Source: Pestalotiopsis fici W106-1
Lineage: Eukaryota; Ascomycota; Sordariomycetes; Amphisphaeriales; Sporocadaceae
Length of the DNA: 64,000 nt
Direction: 5' to 3'
Assembly: GCF_000516985.1 (NCBI RefSeq)
Contig: NW_006917097.1
Span: 2,890,593 to 2,954,592 of the forward strand
The position numbers and the translations under genes were made by a program. Every line of letters begins with the position of its first letter. Within the stretch, counting starts at the first letter, position 1. Positions 56,301 to 64,000 of the stretch are shown in pieces. The notes beneath the pieces were generated by a model. It made no database searches. It saw only the letters and a program-made list of their open reading frames with translations, and was not told the DNA's origin.

Positions 56301-59286
56301 GGACCAGGTGTTGTTATTAATAGTCTGATCATTAGTCTGAGGAGGATCTGACCATCTGCATCGTGGTGAATAATCCCAGCAGTACTCTGTACATATGCCA
56401 TCTCACAGGCTATATGTAGTTCCATTTACATACTGCTACTCATTTATGCAATGTTCCGTACAAGAGCCGATTGTCCCTTCACTTGGACGTGGAATAGACA
56501 AGGCGATCGGGTGAACACGTGTAGCTGCTTTATCTTTGCTGACCGCGGTTGTACATGATCGCCTCATTTGCACGTTGGGAACAACGATGGGCGCGCAAGG
56601 CAACAAGCTGCTGCGGATGATGAACTCGCCGGGCGCGCTCCTCCACTCTCCATTGTCAGACCTCCAGCATCCCGCAATGCATATTGGGTAGTGGGGATGG
56701 AAGAATCCAGGCAGGCGATCCAGTCCCCAGTGTGTCAATGCTGGCCGCGGCAGATAGATTTTGACCAGCTTGATGGTTGAGCGGATGCAATCAACGCTGA
56801 TCTTGTCCCAAAGTTCGGAATAGAGGCATGCAAAGCATGCACAACCGCTAAAGGTAATTTCGTGCTCTAAGCTCTAACCCTACCTACCTACCTTAGTGCC
56901 TGAAATGTCGCGTGTCGCCAGTCCAACCCAAAAGTCCAACTTTTGAAGGACGAAAAGAATTTGAGCTCCCCTCCTTGCAGGTCCCTTCACTATCCCAATT
57001 CGACATGCTGCCAGTCACAAGTAGTTTTCTGGCTAGAATGAGAGGGACCTGTAATCTCTGCTCCTACGACCACCTACACTACCAGTAGTACGCCCAAAAA
57101 GGTAGACAGAGAACCGCCGATCCCCCTGGCCCGAAAGTGCAACAAACTGACGTAGTCCACCACATGTTTCTTTGGTGGGATTCCCCCCTCCGTTCAGAGA
57201 AACGTCATCGCCCAGCTTCTTAGACGCTTATTAGCTTAGCTCAAGCTACGCTTCGTACCTCTTAGCAACATGCCGCCAGTGCGCCCTAGTGTAGTCCCCC
57301 CCCAAAGCACTTGAGCACCCCCAGCGCAACCCCGTCACCCGTCCTAGCATTCCCAAAGGCTTGGTTGGGTTACCCTGTCTCTGTGCCACCGTTGACATCA
57401 AATCGTTCGCCCCAAACCCCTGTAAAACCACGAACCTGGACGTTTGCAAAAGACGCTTGCTTTATCAAGGTATTCGTACGTAGAAGCACATTTGCTTGCT
57501 TGGCCATATCCATAAACGCGAAATTCGATACTTAGGCTTTTCTCTCTCTCTTGAAGTGTACAAGGACAAGGACAGATTGAGTCTAGTCTTCATTCTCCTC
57601 CTCTTTCTTCTTTGTCATCTCCTGCTCCTTCACCCCTCCACTCCAAACCCCCACTCGATACGAAGAAAAGCTTTTTCTGCGCATTCACCCTACATATATG
57701 CACACATACATCTGTCCGTCCATACATACGTAGGGACGGAGGGACGAATCGAGCACGAGATAAACTTGCTGGCCCTGCTCAGATCTGCCCGGCTCGATCT
57801 GCTTTTGCATTATCCATCCATCCATCCACCCACGCACTTTTGCTGCCAGCACTGAGACCTGGTTATTCTTTTGATACATTCGACCCTACCAAAAGCTTAA
57901 CTAGCGAGAACCGTTCTTTTTCTTGCTTATTATTTGTCTTGGATTACAATAAGAAAACTTAGGGAAAAAAAAAAAAAAAAAGTCCAGCTGGCTGCCGAGC
58001 AATCACAGAAATATCTTGGTTCGCCTGTTTTACCAAGTGTCATCAAGCCCTGACTTTTCCTGCCAGCCCCATCTATATACATATAGTCGGGTACGCTGTT
58101 CTCCATTGTCCGCAAACATTTCTCACAGCAGTTCGGGCAACGCAGCAAACCGACCCCGTCGGCAAATCGCCTAATTCGAGAAGAACTCAAAAACCTCTTG
58201 GTTCAGGCTCACACTTTGTTGTTCCAATCGGGACTGTTGGCTACTTGCCTTAGGCCGGCACGCTTAGAAGGGGGGGCAAATCACCACCAGCCAGAGACGG
58301 ACGGACGGACGCAGCACTACACCCCATTGCTAATTCGCCTACCGGTGTCCCGTTTTTTTCTTATATTGAATATCATCATCATCAGGTCATTCGAGCACAC
58401 AAAGGCCTTTGCCCCTACTCTGAGACCTACATTAGTTTTGCCAGCAGCGCAAACCAACAGGAACAGATCCAAGCGGCGACTCTGGATCCACCCTCAGCAT
58501 CCTCGAGCTCCAACCTCGAAGCGAGTCTTGGCTACCCTGTCCCGTTAGCAACCAGGTAATCATTGGTGCATTCGACTTATTACCTGCCCACGGGATACAA
58601 TACCTGCTTCGCATACCTTACAAATCGACCATCCTGCAGCCCAACTGCAGTCTGTTGTCTATGCGTGTGCGCCTACGGGCACTTTTACCCCACGACAGAC
58701 AAGAATTGGACCCCTACGCCCTTGCTATCGCTTCATTGGGTTCCTAATCGATTCGGCAATCTTCTGGAAACTCGATAGTCAGACCACTAGGGCAGCCATT
58801 CGATTCCGCCCGCCTTGAAGGGACCCAACTAAGTCCAACGGGTCACGGCACTCGACCACTACTAAGCTGAGCATCTCATCGCATTACCTGCGACCATCTT
58901 GCGCCTGTCATACTATTACAGGAAAGAGAGACAAAACAATACGAGGCTGTAGCTCCCAATGACTTGATCATCGACTCTGCCTGGTTTTCGCCCCCAAACA
59001 ACTTGTTCTACATCTTACACGCATCAGACATACAACCTATCAGTTCTTGAGCTCAGACTTGGCTGCGGAGCGTGCGGTCCCTTGCCAACACACGGTTTCA
59101 AGCCTGTGTCCCGCTCTTGGGCAACCTATCTGGTCATCAGACAGATATAGCTTGTTATTCCTCCCACTGCGAGCCCGAACCCCTCACCAAACTCGTCAAA
59201 AATTTCTCTTCTCCTCCCAAGTACTTCCAATGAAAGGAGAAGTCGTGGCGACTCTCAATCAATCGCCGTACATCTTCAACCATTCA
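53363..59286. other. Long gene-poor interval
   Basis: About 5.9 kb without a gene I can support. The largest frames (54156-54650 on -, 54191-54694 on +) overlap each other antisense and match nothing I know. The right part, from about 57.2 kb, looks like promoter and leader of the next gene: CT-rich stretches (57.54-57.64 kb), an A run (57965-57981) and short tandem repeats (CCAT units at 57812-57827, GACG units at 58296-58311). TACCTACCTACCT occurs near 56.88 kb. No LTR, terminal inverted repeat or tRNA was found. Base composition is normal, unlike the RIP-mutated element. Confidence 0.5.
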
Positions 59287-62067
59287 ATGGCGGATCCACG
59301 GTATCGACATGCATCGTCAGGGCGGCGGTCTCCCACCTTTCATCACGCGCGCTCGTCCGTGCCCACGAACCTTGGGTACAATTACAGCGGAGATATTCAC
59401 GCCGTCCCGACCGGTCGGTACGATACCACTGCGCTCCGGCGCACTGGTGAGCACTCGCACCACCGCCCCGCGACAACGACAATCACTACATACAATGTCA
59501 CCAAGGAACCAACCGTGCAAAGCACAACGAGCCGCGATCCCAGCCGCAGCCGTCATCGATCATCAACTTTTACCACGGGCTCCGTGAAGCCAATTATTGT
59601 AACCACCAACCATAGTCGCCCACACAATCCGTCTTCGCATGCCTCGTCCGTTGTGCCGCGGCGGCCCGAAAGCCCTGGTAGAGACCCTTATCGTTCTAGC
59701 GAAGAAACCTATTACTCTCAGCCGGCATCGTCTATACGTTCGCGAAGCCACCAGCGCCACAACAGTACCGGCTATGATCATGAGAGTTTGCACCGCATGA
59801 GGGAGCGCATAGGCGCTGTTGATGATCGACTCCGGGCTCCTGTCCGAACTCACAATAGAGCTCCCACATACTCAAATCTGCCCAGAGGCAGCTCTGCCGA
59901 CTACGCTATGGACGACTACGAATACACGAAACCAAGTGATTTGGCAAGATATGATTTGGACCATGAACGGCCACGGAGCCGTAATGGAAGACGTGACAGC
60001 ATCGATCGTGGGAACAACTACTATCGGCCATCGGTCAATGTTGTGTCCCACGACTACAGCGCTCGCCCGGCCGAGCGAAGGCCACCACCAACATCTGGAG
60101 CACTCGATCGGTACAATCGAAACGCTGCAGCTGGTATTTATGAACGTGGAGCTGCCCCAATTCCCAATTTGCCAGCTGCACCGGCCTCTCCCCTAGTTGA
60201 TCCTCGAAGATCAGGTCTGCTCGAACGTCCTTCTAGTCCGGCGAATGATAGAAGAACATCACGGCCAAGACCCGTTTCATTATATCAAGATCCTTCCCCT
60301 AGGATGGATGACTTGTCTTTCCGAGCACGCGATGATAACCTTCATCATGAGCGTCGGGATCGTGAACGGGAACGGGAACGGGAACGTGATCGAGAACGCG
60401 ACCGGGACGAGGCATTCCGTGATGAGGCGGTCAGCTCACGTGGCTTTGGCATTCGGTCTGATCTCATCGAGCCTACCGAGTCACGGCGCCCAACTGAAAC
60501 AGAGCGAGTTGACCGGCGAGATCTGGAGGAATACCGTCCTCACCGAGACTATGATTCTCGAGAGCCCAAGCGCCGATCAGATGAGAGCTTGGACAAGTCT
60601 CGCGGGCGGCATGAGCGAAGATCATCTGTCATTGGTGACCGGCAACGTATCGAAGAAAGTCGAGATCGCAAGGATGGCAAGGGAGAAAAGATGCGCGACA
60701 AGGTCGCCGCCGGTCTGAGTGTTGCAGCAGCCGCTATTGGTCTGGGCAACGCTGGCAAAGAGAAGGAAAAGGATGACAAGGATGGCAGGGTATCTCCAAG
60801 ACGGCGCATGGACTCGGAACTTGCCAACACTGAAGCTGTTGACTCTCGCCACACGGATCGATACAAACCTCGAGATGTCGATATCGAGAGGAGAAGTTCG
60901 CCCCGTGAGGATGCCCTGTACGCGGATGAAAGGAAGGAACGCCATGAACGTCGGGATGATTCTTCATCTCGTGAGCGTGAGCGCCAGCGCGAGAGAGATC
61001 GAAAAGAAAAGGAGCGCGAAAAGGACCGCAGTAGACGTGATCAAGAAGCAAGTACATCTGGCAGCAAAAGAGAGGATTATCCGCACTCGGATGATGCCGC
61101 TGCCGCTGCTAAGCGTCGACAGCGTAGTTCTGCTGCATTCGACCCTACAGATACCAAGGGTCTAATGGATCTCAAAGCCGAACTAGCTGCCATTGACCCG
61201 GGAAAGTCAAAGGAGAAAGACAAGCCAGTTGCAAAAGAACGAACAGAACCAGACGTCATTGCCGCTGATCTGGGTCGAGATCGCGAGCGGGAACGAGAGC
61301 GAGAACCTCGTGATCGCGACCGCGATCGAGCCAATCTTGACCGTGCTCGGGATGAGTCTCGCGGTCGAGAGCTGGCATTGGTAGATGCTGAGCAGAAGTC
61401 AGTCCGCGTCGTGTCTCCCCCACGGGACAAGGCGGACTCAAAGCCCATCAAGGGTATTTTGAAGCAACCCACGTCCCAATTCCCCGAGGACGCGAACCCA
61501 ATCCGCGAGGGCGTCGCACCTCATAAAGACGATAAGACCAAGAAAGATGTACCAGCAGGAGCTCGGTGGACCAAGATCAACCGTCGAATGGTCAACCCCG
61601 AGGCTCTCACCATTGGAAAGGAGCGCTTTGAAGTGCGAGACGACTTTGTCATTGTACTTCGTGTGTTGAGCAAGGAGGAAATCCAGGCATATGCCACTGC
61701 CACTGCTCAGTTGCGAGGTGAGTCAACAATTCCGGGTAGATGTAGCTAAGCTTGTGCTAACCGGGGAGCAGAGATGCGTCGGAAAGAGTACGAGCGCGAA
61801 CACGGCGACCGCGATTCTGATCGTGATCGGGATCGTGATGCGGACGAGCACAGAAAGCGTCACAGGCACCGTCGTGACAGAGATGATGACGACATTCAAG
61901 ATAAAGATCGGGATGATGACCGTGAGCACTCTCGTCGTCACAGACGTGATGATGAAGACGACAAACCCCGGGCAATTGAATACGACGATCATAGTCGTCA
62001 TCATCACCGTTCATCCCACCGAGACCGGGAACGAGACATGGAGACTATTAGTGACGATAGGAGGTGA
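59287..62067 (+). CDS. Large charged RD/RE-rich fungal protein
   Basis: Exons 59287-61717 and 61772-62067 give 908 aa; the 54-bp intron (GTGAGT to CAG) restores LRE-MRRKEYERE. I chose ATG 59287 (MADPRYR, with G at +4); an in-frame ATG at 59230 would add 19 residues. Most of the protein is low-complexity and probably disordered: Ser/Arg/Tyr-rich N-terminus, then alternating Arg-Asp/Glu runs, an Ala-rich helix near residue 480 (VAAGLSVAAAAIGLG) and a His/Arg/Asp tail. One well-conserved folded block near the C-terminus (ARWTKINRRMVNPEALTIGK followed by ERFEVRDDFVIVLRVL) is a domain of unknown function common to filamentous ascomycetes. Alternating RD/RE tracts resemble splicing-associated proteins, but that role is only a guess. 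The function is unknown. Confidence 0.82.
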
Positions 62068-63234
62068 TTCTGAGGAGTTTCTTGGGCAATTGGAGGTTAC
62101 GGATTTTTGCATATTGGAGCGATATAGAAAATTTGGGTGGATTTGTAACAGAGATACCATGGCATGTATAAGGCGAGGCATTACGGAACTGGACATGTAA
62201 AGGGGAGCGAGCGTCGTGACGAGAGATTTGTGTATACTGAAGAGCATGTGGCTCAGAATTACTGTACGATCTCGTCATTTTCTTGAGACAACATTACGTT
62301 TATACAACTTTCTTGCGAGGTCTCACCTATGTTTTGCTATAGTACCAGCGTAAAGGAAATGTTGCTTCCGCTTCACTAACGTCAGCAAATTGTTTGTACT
62401 TCATAACCAGTCAGACGTTGATCAGGTGAAGGGTACTGCAATCTTCCGAAGGGGAGGCAGGGTCGCGTGTACTTGCCCCCAGTACAAACATTGCGCACAT
62501 ATAGTACACATACGCGGTTACACAAGACTTTTCATTGCCAAAAAGAATGCAACTTCCGACATTGGATGAGACCTGATAACTGAAGCCAAGGTAACTTGGG
62601 CACGAATGTTGTTCCTCGTATTCGCAACTGCTGCTTGTAATGCATCTTCCCGCTGCTGTCTCGGGTACTGACCAAGCTCGGAATATCATTTTCTTGATGT
62701 GTGGATGAGATACTTACTGAGAACAGCTACTATGTACATACTGAGGAACCTCGCAGCTCGGATTTATGTTCTCCCCCCTTTTGGATGAGCGTCTTTGCCC
62801 TTGAGTGCTGGATCGGAATCTCGTTGACAATGAGGGTACAACACTCGTTAGGAATGTTTTTAGAGAATTTCGCGAATTATAAAGCACAAACTTTCAAATG
62901 TATTCATGTGTTTGCTCAAAGCAAATAAAAACAAACCAAATCACTGACTACTGACTCATCCACTATGTTTTTCCGACGTGATAGGGATTCCGATGGAAAG
63001 TCCCAGGTCCTCTCTCTAAATCCTCGAATCAACAAGATGACAATAATCTCTTTTCTGAATATTATTACCAAGTTGACCAGAAAAAAAGTCCGTCACTTTC
63101 TCAACTATAGTCATCGTGACTCTCACATTTCAGCATCCCGTCGTAAATGATGCACAACAGCCATATCTGATAGAATCAGCTTGAATCCCACCGACTTGAG
63201 CCAATTTAACTCAGAGCAAGCCAAAAGCGTAATA
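62068..63234. other. Intergenic region
   Basis: About 1.17 kb after the charged protein. Short ORFs only; the promoter of the next small gene should lie at its right end. No other feature recognised. Confidence 0.5.
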
Positions 63235-63423
63235 ATGGCACCACGTCAACGTCGCCGCCGGTGCCATCACCATCATCGTGTCCGCGCGGCTCCGCCGCCA
63301 TGGGCCTATCTCCAATCACCTTACGGCGCCTTTAGCTGGCAGAGATCGGGTCCTGGCCCGGCGCCCGACGGCAGTTTCACCAACATGGCCTGGGAGCACG
63401 GCTTTGGATTTCCCCGAGGTTAT

Positions 63424-63454
<31 letters not shown>

Positions 63455-63747
63455 CGCTGCAGCCGGTACAAGCTCATCAGACTGATGGGCATGTCACGGT
63501 AGCGACGGCGGCAGTGCCACAACAACCGCAACCTGTAGCGGTGGCTACTGCTGCTGCGGCAGCGACTGCCTCTGCGCCGGTTGCAGCAACGACAACGTGT
63601 ACGGGCGCAGCGGCACCTATACTAGTCCCGCAACCTCGTGTGGTCCAATACATGGATGTGCCCACCGTACAGGTGACATGTCAGAATACGGCGGCCCAGA
63701 GGAATTGTTGTGGTGGTGGGCCTCGAAGTTGTTGTCATCGCTGTTGA
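63235..63747 (+). CDS. Small polyQ, Cys-rich hypothetical protein
   Basis: Open frame of 170 codons from ATG 63235. The N-terminus is strongly basic with an Arg run and four His (MAPRQRRRRCHHHH), the middle holds nine consecutive Gln (63424-63450) and Ala/Val/Thr-rich repeats, and the C-terminus is Cys-rich (RNCCGGGPRSCCHRC). I recognise no family and there is no signal peptide. The biased amino-acid composition and ordered transition of segments suggest a real gene, but chance GC-rich low-complexity sequence is possible. Paired CC motifs at the C-terminus could be palmitoylated or bind metal; this is inference only. Confidence 0.5.
63424..63450 (+). repeat. CAG trinucleotide repeat (nine Gln codons)
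   Basis: One CAA followed by eight CAG codons in frame within the small polyQ protein. Length polymorphism between strains is likely. Confidence 0.9.
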
Positions 63748-64000
63748 GTTTCGCCGTGTGGCAGTAAGGTACAGGATCACTTTAAGATGGAAAATCGCGA
63801 TTTACCCTCCAAGTCTGAAGCGAAACTAGTTGGTTCTCAAAGCCTTTGCATTATTCATCAAAGCTGGGACGTTTTCGTGTATTAAGAGGCACTCAGAGTT
63901 CAGAAACTGTGTGTCTGATGACAGTCATTGATGGGGTTCATCACATTCATGGCTCGTGGTTACCATCAGCATTGAGAACTGATTGCCTCGCCATTCGGAC

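Noticed and set aside
1..64000. tRNA, rRNA and CRISPR features
   Set aside because: I looked for conserved tRNA B-box-like segments and regular spacer repeats and found none I could defend; a tRNAscan-SE run would settle the tRNA question.

Overview
This window is nuclear DNA of a filamentous ascomycete (Pezizomycotina, probably Sordariomycetes). The evidence is short GT-AG introns (about 50-335 bp) in most genes, a Woronin-body HEX-1 gene (a protein restricted to Pezizomycotina), a HET-domain gene, a RID-type cytosine methyltransferase, and a retrotransposon carrying the C-to-T/G-to-A signature of repeat-induced point mutation (RIP). A hypocrealean host is my guess, not shown by the sequence.

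Layout. 0-2.2 kb: an edge-cut putative exon and a secreted type-B carboxylesterase (-). 2.2-5.1 kb: no convincing gene. 5.1-10.3 kb (+): a HET-domain protein, then a two-exon gene joining a fungal STAND/HeLo-like N-terminal domain to a complete but catalytically altered G-alpha domain. 11.3-14.7 kb (-): EFR3, the plasma-membrane PI4-kinase scaffold. 14.7-17.6 kb: no convincing gene. 17.6-22.9 kb: a 5,263-bp Ty1/Copia element on the - strand with 233-bp LTRs, a CTATC target duplication and an interior erased by RIP. 23.4-25.7 kb (+): an 11-exon amino-acid permease. 26.0-26.6 kb (-): a GFA-type small zinc protein. 27.0-31.0 kb: a divergent exo-polygalacturonase (-) and pectin methylesterase (+). 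31.2-33.2 kb (-): the RID-like DNA methyltransferase. 34.5-37.9 kb (-): a GH35 beta-galactosidase. 38.6-39.9 kb (-): an amidohydrolase. 40.6-41.8 kb (+): a methyltransferase-like conserved protein. 42.3-45.5 kb (-): Rqc2/Tae2. 49.0-50.7 kb (+): HEX-1 with a long upstream coding extension. 51.4-53.4 kb (+): bleomycin hydrolase. 53.4-59.3 kb: largely gene-free. 59.3-62.1 kb (+): a charged RD/RE-rich protein. 63.2-63.7 kb (+): a small polyQ, Cys-rich protein.

How the parts relate. Exo-polygalacturonase and pectin methylesterase share one 1-kb promoter region and act on the same polymer; the beta-galactosidase nearby could remove galactan side chains. The RID-like enzyme belongs to the family required for RIP in Neurospora, and a heavily RIP-mutated Copia copy lies 8 kb away, so the window holds both a candidate RIP factor and its product. 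HET and the HeLo-like/G-alpha fusion are adjacent and co-oriented, which suggests, without proving, an allorecognition or cell-death locus. EFR3, Rqc2, HEX-1 and bleomycin hydrolase are conserved housekeeping or hyphal functions.

Exon boundaries were placed by eye from splice signals, reading phase and family conservation; none has transcript support here.
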